Shown here: one piece after another, positions 1 to 11,913 of the stretch
Position numbering within the stretch: position 1 is the stretch's first letter
Layout: every line of letters starts with the position of its first letter
NCBI GenBank assembly: GCA_015039315.1
Contig: WIDE01000013.1
Coordinates: 289,356-353,355, forward strand
DNA: 64,000 nucleotides
Direction of reading: 5' to 3'
Origin: Clavulina sp. PMI_390
Lineage: Eukaryota > Basidiomycota > Agaricomycetes > Cantharellales > Hydnaceae
Notes under the pieces: model-generated
What the model saw: only the letters and a program-made list of their open reading frames with translations
Databases searched by the model: none
Told to the model about the DNA's origin: nothing
Program-made: the position numbers and the translations under genes

Positions 1-895
1 CAATAATTTGTATCCGCGAAAGGTTTGGCGCATCAAGGAGGACAATACCCATTTGAATATACGCGAGCGATTGGTTCTCGTATACCAGCTCTGTGAGATT
101 AGGCATAGACAGTACGTGGGAGCCGTTCTTGAAAACCACGGCCTTCTCAAGTCGTAGATAGCGGGTAGCCGAAAAACGTGCTAAGTCTTTAGAAGGAACG
201 ACCGAGTCTTGCAACGTCAACGACTCGAGATCGAACATCACTTCGGGATGTCCCAGTAGCCCAGGCGCCCAGAAGCCTGAGACTCTAAGGTCACGGATTT
301 GACGTGCGTGAGCCGATGTGATCGATATCAGAGGGCGAGTATCCTCTCTCCTGGCTGAAGTACCTGATATCGATAGACGGAGACATGATAGTCGAGAATG
401 CTGTGCAAATAAGGGGATCAGGTTGCCCTGCCGTCGGGTTTGTACGTGAAGATTCGCCCAGAGGCGGCCGTTTGCTAGCGCGACTGATCGCCATTGCTGG
501 CACACATGAGACAGCCATAAGCTCGTGACCCAGCCACGATTTGGCGCGTCAGACGCAGAGGGAGATGACTGAGAGTGCTCGGATACGAGTCGAAAGATCT
601 CGCCGAGCAGTTCATTAGGGAGAGCTGAAATGGGCGCTGTACGCCGTAATAACAGGGCTTGACGACGTTGAAGCTCGTCGTATATGGCCATGATTTTCGC
701 TTTCATATTGGATACCATTGAGAGGGCATCGGCGATCTCTAAAAGGGCCAAGCTATTCTCCTGTTGCGCCCGCGTTCGCTCAAGCGCGTTGTGGAAACGC
801 AGAAGGGGCGTCTCGTCAATCGCTGGCCAACGAAATGCTACTAGGTTGTCGATTGCAGCTGAGGCAGTCGAAGCTCTTGAGGCGAAGGAATCCAT
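1..895 (-). CDS. F-box/LRR-type protein, 3' part beyond window
   Basis: The frame is open on the minus strand from an ATG at 893-895 to the window edge with no intron seen. The N-terminal third is helical and likely coiled coil. It is followed by an F-box-like segment (ISALPNELLGEIFRLV, about residues 78-93) and then a typical agaricomycete continuation with WLSHVCQQWRSVAL. After that come short leucine-rich strands such as LSCLRLSISG, LESLTLQDS and NLTELVYEN. F-box proteins of this layout are a very large lineage-expanded family in Agaricomycetes. They are presumed to act as SCF ubiquitin-ligase substrate receptors binding Skp1 through the F-box, but individual substrates are unknown. It lies in tandem upstream of the aminotransferase gene. 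The truncation is caused by the window, not by a visible lesion. Confidence 0.75.
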   Translation of the reverse strand, partial: MDSFASRASTASAAIDNLVAFRWPAIDETPLLRFHNALERTRAQQENSLALLEIADALSMVSNMKAKIMAIYDELQRRQALLLRRTAPISALPNELLGEIFRLVSEHSQSSPSASDAPNRGWVTSLWLSHVCQQWRSVALANGRLWANLHVQTRRQGNLIPLFAQHSRLSCLRLSISGTSARREDTRPLISITSAHARQIRDLRVSGFWAPGLLGHPEVMFDLESLTLQDSVVPSKDLARFSATRYLRLEKAVVFKNGSHVLSMPNLTELVYENQSLAYIQMGIVLLDAPNLSRIQII

Positions 896-1126
896 ACCAG
901 TGGAGCGAGTATTTTGAAGGGATCGATGTCTAGAAGAGTTCTTAGATTGATCCCTCAGTTGAGTCGGCACAAGAAGTTGTGGCCAAAGTTCAGTCTCGGA
1001 CACGGAGACAACAATCAAACAACTATACATCATCGACTGACATCGGTCGAACGATATTGCTTAATATATTGGTACAGACGGTTCCTAGTATTTCCTGTTT
1101 CCATGTGAGCAGTCTACATAGGTCAT

Positions 1127-3556
1127 CTACTGGAGGCCTTTCTCAGCCTTAGCTGCCTTGATCGCAGCTGTAATAGCATCAATGACACGATCAATATCCC
1201 CGCGTGCGGAGTCAACAGCTGTAATGCCCATGTGCCTATACGTGATACACACGGAGTCATATTAGTATGCAAGAACCAGAAAGTTGAGAACAGGAGGGTG
1301 CCACGAACCCAACGCGGAAGTACTTGTCTGTAAGACACAAAGAGAACCCAATTCAGTGAATATCAGATTTGACATAAAAGAACCCTACGTACCCTTGATG
1401 TCCTTATGTAGGCCACCTGTGATGACAATACCAGCCTTCGCCACACGAGGCAAAATGTCACCAGCACCCAAACCCTCAGGGAAGTAAAGCTACCGACCAA
1501 CCGACCACCACACATCAGTCGATCCTATACAAACGCGGCCGAAACAACGACGATGACTCACCGCGCTCATGCCATTCGCAGCAAACGCCGGGTCAATCGC
1601 GACCTGCTTCAAGCCCAAACCCGCCATCGCATCCTTGAACTTTTGGCTCGCCTGCCTATGAAGGACAAAGCGCTCTTCAACAGAGAAGTTGCCCTGCGTG
1701 ATGGATTTCAGCGATGCGTTGAAGGCGTAGATGAGCTGGACGGGAGGGGTGGCGAAATACGCTGCGTTGCCTGATTCGTACGCCTTCATGATCGGGAGCC
1801 ATCTTTTATGAGAGATGGGTAAGAGGGAAGGAAAAGAGAAAGCGGGGGTGCGTTAGCCATGATGCCTGAATACATGCTACTAGTGCAGGAGCTGGATGAT
1901 GTTGCAAGATACTCACTTCTTCCAGCTCGCGTAGTAGCTGGTAACGGGCGTTTTCCTAGTCTCGAGGACCTTGAGCGCACGCTGGCTGGCCATCACAACA
2001 CTCAGGCCTGGAGGAGTACCGAGGCCCTTTTGGGTGGCAGAGACAACGACGTCAATCCCCCAGTCGTCGAATCGAATTTCCTCCGAGGCGACGGCACAAA
2101 CACCATCAAGGATGACCTGGGATTGGAAACGTACACGGCATGAGCAAAAGAGCTACTAGAGCCATGGTAGAAAGTAAGAAACTTGGCACATACCAAAGTT
2201 TCGGGAGAGACACGGCGGACGACCTCGCCGATCATCTTGGCGTTGGAAAGCACACCTATACCAATCGAAAATTTGAGAAGACCTGGATAAGAAAGAATAA
2301 GCTATGCACACACCAGTAGAGGTATCCACATGAGTAAAGGTAACGACCTTGTACTTTGTCGCCTTGAGTGCTCTAAACCCAAAGCAAGAGTTTATCAGAT
2401 CGGACCCAATTCGAGTGGTGGCTGATGATCGACAAGGACTCACGCCTCTAAATCCGCCTCACTGACGGCAGCGCCGATAGGAGCGGTGATTTGCTTGACC
2501 TTCGCACCATAGGTCTCAAGACTATCGGGTATCAAAAGACCATTTGTCAAGCGAGAGGTGGAGGCCAGTCAATCCTAATCGGCCGATGAACGCACCAATC
2601 GGTAAAAGAATCACCAAAGTATCCGGACGCAAGCACCAAGGCCTAAAGATGTGTACAACGGAGCGAGTGAAGAGAAGGGATTGTTAGTGCTTGATGTTGT
2701 TAATGGACGAGCGAGTAACCGTAATGGGATGGACACGAACATCTTCACCAGGTTCGACGAGATTCGCCGCGACCTGATCCCATCCAAGGGTACCACTGCC
2801 GGCGATCAAGAAGGGCTGGCCATCTTTTGTGAGGAGAGTCTGTCTATGATAGATGAAAAGATCGAGGATGGGCAATTAGGATGCCGTGATCTGCAATTGC
2901 GTGCATGCTATCGCGATCGACGCAAGCCAAAATTTCGAGACGCACCTCATCATGCGGATGCAGTCACCGAACACGGGGATGAAATCGGGGCTGGTGTGGC
3001 CCATGCTAGGATGAGCATTGGCATAGAGGACCTAGTTTGATATTGTTACACGCGTCCTCGAATCAGTAAGTCGAACGTGGCGGATGTGGGAGTGATGCTA
3101 CCTCGTCAGAGACCTCGATTGGGCCGGGGATGCTGTGGGGGTGTCAGACTCGGTGTATGTGCATAATCATTCATTGAAGCAAGGGCAAGACGAACACAAG
3201 GAGGCTAGGTGATAGGAGACGTCAGAATTCAGGGTTAGGAAGGATTGGACAACGATGATGCACCCACTTGTGGGGGGCCTATAGGGTGCGTGGAGTGAGA
3301 GGCATCACAGATAGGATGAGTATTATCGTAGCAGACTAATCTACCAAACGGCACTGACTTGCTTGAAATCGGAAGTCATGGCGGTCGAGTGGAAGGAAGA
3401 AGTAGAGGCGTAGGAGGAAGGAGACTTGAATGACCGTTGGTGTGTTCGAGTAGCCCGAGTCCCAGCCTGAATCCCGAACCTTGCGCCCAACGACACCTCC
3501 GCCGACGACCGCAGCCCACTTTTACCCCACGCAGCAGCGCACCCTCTCGAGAACAT
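1127..3556 (-). CDS. AGX1: alanine-glyoxylate / serine-pyruvate aminotransferase
   Basis: This is a class-V PLP aminotransferase that converts glyoxylate and alanine to glycine and pyruvate. Spliced pieces give the family order: NIPGPIEVSDE, VLYANAHPSMGHTSPDFIP, FLIAGSGTLGWDQVAAN, YKVVTFTHVDTSTG, ILDGVCAVASEEIRFDDWG, the PLP-lysine segment VVSATQKGLGTPPG, and a C-terminus ending AKAEKGLQ. The gene has about nine exons, including an 11-nt microexon at 3268-3278. The chosen start at 3556 adds an Arg/Ser-rich, acid-poor leader of about 59 residues that looks like a mitochondrial presequence. An internal Met near 3379 (MTSDFKQ) would give a version without the leader. There is no SKL-like peroxisomal tail. 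Divergent from VMA12 with 108 bp between start codons. Confidence 0.9.
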
Positions 3557-3664
3557 TTGAGCCGAGGACTAGTTGCTTAGACCCTGTTGTTTTTGCTCAG
3601 CGGGAGTGGTGTTGGTTCGAACCAAGTTGTGTTGGTGAGAGAAACCAACAGCTAGTACATTCCA
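3557..3664. promoter_or_regulatory. short bidirectional promoter between AGX1 and VMA12
   Basis: Only 108 bp separate the two divergent start codons, so both promoters and 5' leaders must share this stretch or overlap the coding regions. It contains the palindrome GGTTCGAACC. I see no TATA box that I would assign. Confidence 0.5.
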
Positions 3665-4614
3665 ATGAGCGCACCTCCACCGGCAGTCAACCTAAAGCCG
3701 GACTCGGCGGCAGCAACAACAACTCCAAAAACGCCCTCAGTGACCCCCGTATCACTCCTCGAGCATCTCCACGAGATTCTTCTCCCTCTAACCACTCTGC
3801 CAGCCACTCCTGCCGAGCTTCGAGACGACCTACAAACATACGTCAAGCCACAGCTCTCTGATTCTGCACCCGAGATACCTTATGATCTCCTCTTGCGAAC
3901 GTCTCGATGGTCCAATACAGCTGGGGCAAAATTGGCGTTAAAAGACGCGTCACTTGGTATGTGCCACCACTCCAACGACATTCGCTCTCGCCTCACTCCA
4001 CACACATATTCCCTAATACGGTGGCATTTATAGACCCAGGAGACTTTATGATGATCTCACTCCTCGCCGGAAGCGTTACGTCTCCCAAAGCCGTTCTAGG
4101 CGCATACACCCCACCTCCTACAGCGCTCGAAGTCCGACGCGCAGCAGTGAAGGACAGACGAGCCGTCATTGCATTAATCAACGCCATATTCAGCATAGTA
4201 GGTGTCGCAGTAGCTGCGTGGAAAGCATCCAGCACTGCGGGATGGACCCCCGCAACGGTGCGTAAAACCTCCCTTTTCTATCCACTCAAGACCCCCCGTC
4301 GCTTTTGCTGAGCTGACGGGAATGCTTCACTTTATCTATAGAGGATAGGATGTGCTATTGCCTCTGGAGTCATCGTAGCTATTGCGGAAGGTGGTCTATA
4401 CTATATCTGGAGCACACGGTATTCGGCGTCGCGCCGACCAGTGCAAGTCTCCTCAAAGGCCCAACCACCGATTGTTTCCCTCACCATACCCCAGGCCACC
4501 GATATCGACACCGCCCCTGGTCCTTCACCAGCCAGTGATGGTCCCTTATCAGAAGAGACAAGTCTTCGCCGAAGACAGGCAACTGGAGGCGGAGGTGGGC
4601 CAAGCGAGACCTAA
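3665..4614 (+). CDS. VMA12: V-ATPase assembly factor, Vma12/TMEM199 family
   Basis: Three exons (3665-3956, 4034-4257, 4342-4614) join in frame to a 262-residue protein. Family members are ER membrane proteins that assemble the Vo sector of the vacuolar proton ATPase. The N-terminal half is cytosolic (LLEHLHEILLPLTTLPATP, then a helical stretch). Two hydrophobic segments follow. The first is ALINAIFSIVGVAVAAW and the second GCAIASGVIVAIAEGGLYYIW. Their spacing and the IF-IV-AA and AE-LY signatures match TMEM199/Vph2. The C-terminus is polar and Gly-rich, ending GGGGGPSET. Both introns are GT-AG. The protein is longer than yeast Vph2, mostly from the disordered tail. I rate the family call as good but not certain because this family diverges quickly. 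Confidence 0.75.
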
Positions 4615-4949
4615 CGCTCTTCGTTGTCGATGGTTTATTCCCTTTGTACGGACTAGTACGCATGTATGATGAAATTATTAATCGATATCGGGGGTATCAC
4701 TCTATTATACTGAATTCTAACAGTATTTCTTAGCTGAGGTGTTACTTCTGAAGACTTGCTATTTGGTGGAACACAGTTGCTCGGACTCATTTCACCAAAT
4801 CTCCAGAGCAACATGAGTAGAAGGCAAGATAGCCTATATTCATTACGTCTCTAATAACATCCACATTATTCATACAAGTCACTTGATCCACTTGCAAAGT
4901 CATTTTCAAGTCATAAGAAGAGGGTGAAATGCTTACGCATTGACGAATG

Positions 4950-4950
4950 A

Positions 4951-4981
<31 letters not shown>

Positions 4982-4982
4982 T
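4950..4982. repeat. GA/CT microsatellite
   Basis: A nearly pure (AG)n run with one AAA interruption lies in the 450-bp gap between the convergent ends of VMA12 and MET5. The rest of the 4615-5066 gap shows no gene. Confidence 0.9.
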
Positions 4983-5066
4983 CTAAGAAAAAGTCTGCTG
5001 CCTGGGGTCCCAATAGATAACCGATAGATTGTGGAACACGGCTCCTCCAAACATCCCTCCCTTCAC

Positions 5067-8000
5067 TTATGCGTCGGCAGAGATCTCGCGATGCTCGCCT
5101 TCACCACCCATTCGGTCGTAGAACAGTTTACCGGCGGTGGTGGGCGCGATGTAGCCGGTGCGGATGACAAAGTCGCCGAATCGTTCGCCAGGCAGGCGGG
5201 CTTGCGCGTAGTGCTTGATCATGGGGCGCAGGATAGCCAGGATATCGCGCTCTGTGACGTTTTCTGTGCGATATCAGGTGTCAGCATTCGTCGCCCGCGG
5301 TTTGGGGAAAGCTGGTAGTTCTTATAATGACTAACCTCGGTAGATCTTGTTGAGACGTTGGCCGTAGTAGCCTCCACCAAGCATCATGAGGTACGAGCCA
5401 GGCGCCTTACCAACGAAGGCGATTTCTAAAGGGGAGAACGGCGTCAGCCTCTGAAGCTCCGATCTCTCAGGGATAGTGAGTCAACGAACCAGCAAGCCAA
5501 GGCCGTGCACAACCGTTCGGGCAACCAGTCATCCGCATGACGATCGAGTCGTTGCGAAGACCATTCTCCTCCATGATCTTCTCGACCTTCTCGACGAGAA
5601 TAGGAAGGTACTATAATCGCGGCGTCAGCTAACACTAATCAGCGAGGAAATGGATAAGAAGATACGCACTCGTTCAGACTCGGCCATGGCAAGACCGCAA
5701 GTAGGGAACGACACGCAAGCAGAGCTCGAGAGCCTGAGTGCTGAGAAGTCCAAGTTGTCAAGCTTGTACTTGGCAAGCAGCTGCTTCATTTGTGGAACGT
5801 CCTTCTCATCGATGTCGCTGATGATGACGTGCTGGTTGGCAGTCAACCTGAAGCGGCCTTTGTGGACCTTGGCAATCTCCCTGAGGCCAGTCTTGAAGTC
5901 CTTGCCAGGCTCGTCCTGGACACGCCCGTTCTCGATGAACATGGTGAAGTGGTGCTTGCCGTCAAAGCCCTTGGTCCAGCCGTACTTGTCCACGTTCTCA
6001 GTGAACTCGTAGGGTCGCACAGGGTCCAACTTGTATCCGAGGCGCTTCTCAACCTCCGCCTTGAAGCCCTCGACACCGAGGCGGTCGACGGTGTACTTCA
6101 AACGCGCGTTCTTACGGCTGTCAGGAAAGAAGACCAGGTGAGTAAGAACAATGAATAAAGCGGTGAGGAAAAAGTAGCATCGTGAACACATACTCTTTGC
6201 GGTTGCCCTCGTCCCTCTGGACGAGCATGATCTTCTCCGCAACATACTTGGCTTGTTCGGGGAGACAGAAGCCAACAACGTCGCTCGTGCGAGGGTAGGT
6301 CTTCTTGTTCGAGTGAGTAACACCCATACCACCACCGAAGCACACGTTGAAGCCTTCCAAGTTGCCAGACTTGTCAGCGATGGCGATGAAGCCAACATCA
6401 TTGGCGAAGATATCAACGTCGTTGTTGGGTGGGATGGCCAAAGCAATCTTGAACTATATCAAGTTGAATCAGTAATCAGAGCCCGACTTCCACACGATAA
6501 TGGAAGGTGTGATGGAACGAACCTTGCGAGGGAGGTAGAATTCCCCGTACATGGGCTCAAAGTCTTGCACGGCATCACCAGCAATCAGCTTCTTGTCCAA
6601 CCAAATCTCGTGATAAGCGGTAGTCTTCGGGAGCAGGTGCTCGCTGATCTCGATGGCATAGCGGTGAGCTTGTTGATGCAGGTGAGAGAGGTTGGGGTTC
6701 GACGAAGCAAGGACGTTACTAATAGAGAGAAAGAGCGCAGTCAGAGGAAAGATTCATGAACAGAACATGATGTGAGAAGTGGCTCACCGGTTGACATCAC
6801 CACATGCGGCGATCGTATCCAAAAGGCTCTTGTTAATTCCCTGCATCAACGGCTTCAAGTGCCTCTTGATGACACCGTGGAACTGGAACGTCTGCCTCGT
6901 CGTCAGCTTGAAGGTACCGTTACCTCGCTCGTCCGCCAAACGATCCATCACCAACCACTGGTCAGGCGTGCACACACCACCAGGCAGACGTACGCGAATC
7001 ATGAACGAGTAGGCGGGCTCGAGGCCCTCCTCCTTCCTCGCCTCACGGATATCACGGTCATCCTGCTCGTAGATGCCGTGGAACTTGGTGAGCTGGCCGT
7101 CAGAGGGAGCGAGCGCACCGGTGGTGGTATCTGCGAGGCCTTCAACGATGGTACCACGAAGGTAGTTGGACGCCGCCTTGATGTTCTCGTTGTTAATGGG
7201 TTCGGGCTCTGCCTCGAGAACCTCGACGCCAGCAACACCAAGAGCCTTCCACAGCTGGGGCTCCCAGAGCTTGTAGCCCGTCTGGGGGCCATCAGCATCC
7301 TGATCATCACCAAGACCGAGGTCCAGGACACGGGAGGCGCCGAGCTGCTCCAAACGCACATCAAGATCGCGGCCGGGCTTGTTGTAGAACCCAGCGTCCT
7401 CGGGACGGGGCCAGTACTTGCTGTCACCCATACCGAAGACGGTGTACTTGAGACCAGTTGGCTCATCACCAGTCGCATCCACACCAGCGAATGGCTTCTC
7501 GCTCTTGGAGGCAGCGAGGCCGAATGCCTTGATGAGCTCACGCCCGTTCTGTGGAGCCTCACCCTGACCGGCAGTGGAGGTGACAAACGCAATGGTGACG
7601 CCCTTCTTTCCCTCTTCAACGAGCGCATCAATGCTCGATGAGTCGAAAGTGGCGACGCGAGCATGGAGTCCACGAGCAATACCACGCTGGCCGAGGCGCT
7701 TGGCGATCTTCTCAGCGTTGCCACCATCGGAGGCATAGAGGACCAACAAGGGCGGGGCAGATGACTGCATCGCGCTAAGCAGAGCATCGTAGCTCGACTT
7801 GGCCTTTTGGACACGCGCATCGAGGAGCGACTTGCCAAGGCTGTTGACAAACTCGGAGGCAATCGCAGGAGTAGCGAGGGTGAGTTGGGAGAGGTGGTTC
7901 TGGCGATCGAGGAAAGCCTGGAGCTCAGCCTTGATGGACTCGGAGTCGAGGCTGAAGGGCTCAGAACCGGGGATATCCTTGGCAGGATTCCAGCGGTAGA

Positions 8001-9941
8001 GGGGCCAGTAGCCGGCGTCGACGGCCTGCTTGGTCTCCTTGAGGATCTGGAGGGCGGGATCCGTCTCGGTGATGTAAGGGAGATGCGCCAACACGACCGA
8101 AGGGCCGGGGTACGCATCGGCCTCAGCAAGGGCCTGGAGGCACTGCGCGTACGACGAATAGACGGCAATGGAGGCGACGTAAACATCGCCATGGTTCATC
8201 GCGTACAGTCCAGCATCCTTTTTCCTCTTGGATGGGTCCGCGGAGGCGCGTTTGGAGTAAGGCTGGGTATCCAGTAGGAGGAGGTTGACATTCAGGCCCG
8301 ACGAGACGAGGTGGTGGAAGCCACTGGCGCCCAGATCGTACGACCAGGCATCGGAACCAATGATCCACTTGGAGGGCAGAGCAAAGTGCTGCTTCAACGC
8401 TAACACCTTGCGCACGGCGTCATCACCAGAGGGAACGATCTCCTCCAGACGAGAAACAATTTTGTCCCCAAGAGCACGGCTCTTGGCACCATTGTCCTTG
8501 GCCTTGAGCCATCCAGCAAGGAGGACTTGGATCTCCTCGCTAAGGACTGTGGATGGGCTCTGAAGAAGGTGCTCGACAGCTGCGACCAGGGCAGCGCGCT
8601 CGTCAGCCTCAGCCTTCACGCGGCCGAGGGCGTACTCAGGGCGAGTCGCGGCCTCACCCTTGGTTGCGACCAGGCTGGGATCGTTGGCGATAGCCAGGCG
8701 ATCGGAGAAGAGGTGCTCAAGCAGGCTCGTGTATGAGCTTTCGTGGGATGGGACATGGGGAGCAGTCGCGGCTTCAGCTGGAGGGAAAGTAGGGGCGACT
8801 GAAGTAGAGTCAGTGCATGCTAGCAGAGCATCCCAGCCCGAGTGAGGAGTGGTAGGGCCAGCAAGAACGTTGGGAGGAGACGCGGTGGGCCACGACTGGA
8901 CGGCACTCAGTACATCCAGGTACAGAGGGGTCCACTTGAGGGGAGCGTACACCGGCCCAAGGACGACAACCTTCTTGGTCGAAGTGGGAATTGCATTAAG
9001 CAAGAGGGAAGGAGGAAGAGGGCGAAGGAGGGAGATCGAAAGGACACCAGTCTCAGCAAGTGCTTCGGGATCTGCCACCGGGAAGGCACCTAAAGACGAA
9101 GACGTGATTCGTTCAGCGCATGTATTGTCAGAGATTGCGAATGTGACTCACTAATGGTGACAGCAAGTGTGGATGGATCGGCAGATCCAGCATAAGTGGA
9201 CCATTTTACTGCTCGCCTTACGAGGCCCAAGGTCGATAGTGCAGCAGAGTAGTACGCACGGTACAGGTTCGATTCAGGGCTGTCATCCAGGTGGCTTGGG
9301 TGCAAGTCTGCGTGCACGGCATGAGACTTGCCGTTCCCATTGGCATGACCATTGGAGTGCCCGTTGGAGTGCCCATTCGAATGTCCGTTGGTATGCGCGT
9401 GACCATTGGCCTCGCGAGCAGGGGCATCCAAAAATGAGCGGATTGCAGAAGTTTCTACCTCTGTTGAGGCCGCATCGGATGCTTCGGCCACATAAATGTG
9501 CAAAACTGCCTTCTTCTCATTGGAGGCCAGCTTTGCAGCAAGCAGAGCATTGTCATGTGCCTGCTGAGCGCTCCCTGAAAACAGGACGAAGGGCACAGAA
9601 GAGCGCAAAGTGAGGGTGCGAGAAAGCTCGGCCACATTTACAGCTACATGGACAACAAGGGGGGAAGATGCTACAGGAGGGAGTGCGACAAGGAGACGCG
9701 AGAGTAAGGATGCAGAGGGATGGGAGATGCTCAACGTCGTCAATCCATTTGTCGACTTTGCAGAAAATATGGCTCCGGCAACGTCTGCACTGGGACCGAT
9801 GTCTACCAGCTCAGGATTTGCCTCAGCTGCAAAGCGTGAGAAATCGACAGCAGGGCTGCTCTGCACAGTGACGAGCTTGCTGCTGGTAACATATGCAACA
9901 CGTGAGATTGCGTCTACAACGGCGCTCGCGCTCGATGCCAT
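5067..9941 (-). CDS. MET5: sulfite reductase (NADPH) beta subunit, hemoprotein
   Basis: This is the large fungal beta subunit that reduces sulfite to sulfide for cysteine and methionine synthesis. Domains in order are an N-terminal pyruvate:ferredoxin-oxidoreductase-like region, a flavodoxin-like FMN segment ([20 protein letters not shown], then [11 protein letters not shown] and [12 protein letters not shown]), and two sulfite-reductase repeats ([14 protein letters not shown]; ending [13 protein letters not shown]). The siroheme/4Fe-4S cysteines are visible as ACVSFPTCG (C-x5-C) and TGCPNGC (C-x3-C). Splice junctions at each intron restore the family sequence. I chose the start MASSASAVV at 9941; an in-frame ATG at 9998 would add 19 residues. 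The N-terminal third carries a low-complexity GHSN repeat near 9340-9420. The alpha subunit gene is not in this window. Confidence 0.93.
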
Positions 9942-11093
9942 GGAGGAGGGACTGAAAGGGCAGAAGGGGTGGCGAAAAAGAGACTGCTTATGGCGCAATC
10001 GACCTGCAGCTCACGAACAGTGTTCACACGCCCTCCCCACCCTCTTTATTCACCGCCCAACTGCATTTGTCTCATTTCCCTCACGCAAAAAAAAGTACGC
10101 GCCTATGAAGTTCCGGTATATAGATAAACGGTCGAAATCGCAAGAATTGCGACTTATCAGCCTGCTCCCCTACACATGTTTAATCCACCGCCCTTAGAAA
10201 AAGTATGCGCTGCGCTCCGAACGACTTATCAAGCCCCACAGAGCAGGACAGCTTGCCAATCGGAGGCAGTTCGGTATGGTCTGCTGAGCGCTTGCCTTAT
10301 TACCCCAACGAAAAAAACTCCACGCTGCCCTGGGGCCTGAGCACGCCATAAGAATTGAGTCTCTGGCCCGCATTCGGAATAGCCATTCGGATTGATGGAT
10401 AAACTGAACGACGCGAAGTCGAACGTTGTTACGAACATACAAACATCAGTGTATATTGCTACTCCGTTGCGTTCCGATTCGGTGGTGCGAGTGCCGCAGG
10501 CGGACACTTGGTTACTTAGGCACGGGCGACATTTAGAATGCCGGGAACATGTCAGCCTCACAAAGCCACTCCCTTCCCACGACGATTGAAGCAACATGGC
10601 CTCCACTGACATCTCAAACCAAGCCCTGGCGGCTCAGAAACGTCGGAAATTCCGGTCAACAATGCAGAAGCTAAAAGGAGCCCGTTTTGGAAAGCGGGAG
10701 AGGAAATCAAGACGTGGCATGGGTCAGTGGCGTGCGATGATACCCGTCTTCAGCCTCGAATCGGTGCTGCACCTTCTATCCTTATCCTCTCACCTAAGAT
10801 GATGGTAGCCTATTCTCACTTACAAGGATGAATGAGGACGGAGCGTATTTCCCGAACTCGGAGTTGAAAAGCGAGGAAGCCCATTCGACGGTGCAATCAT
10901 GCCTCCCCATCCTAGAGCCACTCCTCTTTTCTCAGGTCCAAGAAATATTGACGCCTTTAAAGCGCTGAAATAAATACCCTGTAGTGGACCATCCACCATC
11001 AGATCAGATCCAGGACTCCTGTTCAACGAGAGAGAGGAAAGGGGCCCAAAAAAAGATACACACAACAGGAAACCCTGAAGAGAAGCAAAAATG
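9942..11093. other. spacer between MET5 and tRNA-Ile, one doubtful small ORF
   Basis: This presumably holds the MET5 promoter. A 68-codon plus-strand ORF at 10596-10802 begins MASTDISNQALAAQKRRKFR and is very Lys/Arg-rich for its first 43 residues. A possible donor (GTCAGT) follows, but I could not find a convincing second exon, so I do not call it as a gene. Confidence 0.4.
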
Positions 11094-11175
11094 TGACCCG
11101 TACAGGGGTCGAACCTGTGACTTTAGCGTTAACTTGTTATTAGCACTACACTCTAACCAACTGAGTTAACGGGTC
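11094..11175 (-). tRNA. tRNA-Ile(AAT) with 8-nt intron, copy 1
   Basis: The acceptor GACCCGT pairs with ACGGGTC and the discriminator is A. The D-arm is AACTCAGTTGGTTAGAGT. The anticodon stem TAGTG pairs with CGCTA (one G-T), and the loop CTAATAA gives anticodon AAT. About eight extra bases lie between the anticodon and the 3' stem, at the canonical intron site after position 37. The T-arm contains GGTTCGACCCC. Mature length is 74 nt. An identical copy is at 20567-20648. Confidence 0.93.
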
Positions 11176-11913
11176 TTGGATGTCGGATGGCTTGATGTTC
11201 CAGACATGATTTGAGGCACAATGAAGCCCAGTGTAATTGAACCACTGCACGAACCCACTAGATTCATACGATGAACACGTCCTTCTTTCCTTGAGAATAA
11301 CTCTATGGCAGATCGAAGTTGCATACCAAACAAATGCAGGTCTCAGTAATTCAAGAGTCAGAGCTGATGTATCCATGAGAGAGCAAGATACAAATCTATC
11401 AGTTCGAAAGTCCTCAGGGTCGTGTGTGCCAGTATTCCCGGGAAGCGCATCGTATGAGAGTCCAGTTTCAGCTCAATAGTACGAGCTTGCACCCTTGCGC
11501 CCACGCACACCTGCGCTCAGAAGGTTCAGCCGCCCCTAGTGCAAATTTCTCGAAGTAGGAAGCAGACGAAACTCGCGGCTAATATGATATTCAAATGATG
11601 TCGGGAGTTGTATTTCTCGAGATTGTCAAAGGCCACCATGAAGGGATGTCTGAGCTTTGGCGTGGAAACGGCCGCATAGCCGCAATGACCCAATAGCTTT
11701 CGATGCTCTTTCGGACGGGGAGCATTTTTCGGATATTCAGGTCATCTGAGCAAGCTCGGGGTAGTTGAAAATGGCTATTTAGATTCGCGATTATCATGTG
11801 AAGTCGTGATGATCAGGGGAGTGTAAACACGCGACAACACGCAGCATCAACGCGCGCACTCACCACCCCTACTACAGTTTCGATCTCCAGCCACCCCGTT
11901 CGCCACAACAGTC
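11176..11913. other. spacer upstream of UBC6
   Basis: 738 bp with no supportable gene. The last 100 bp presumably contain the UBC6 promoter. Confidence 0.5.

Noticed and set aside
3612..3625. GGTTCGAACC as a tRNA box B
   Set aside because: It is a simple palindrome; no box A or acceptor stem at tRNA distance.
6772..7641. 289-codon plus-strand ORF
   Set aside because: It lies antisense to the conserved MET5 coding sequence and has no family-like motif; it is a mirror of codon bias.
6999..8192. 397-codon minus-strand ORF, Arg/Ser/Pro-rich
   Set aside because: Shifted frame of MET5 on the same strand; composition is the usual artefact.
10596..10802. Small basic ORF MASTDISNQ...
   Set aside because: Could be exon 1 of a small nucleolar-type protein, but no second exon or family match was found.
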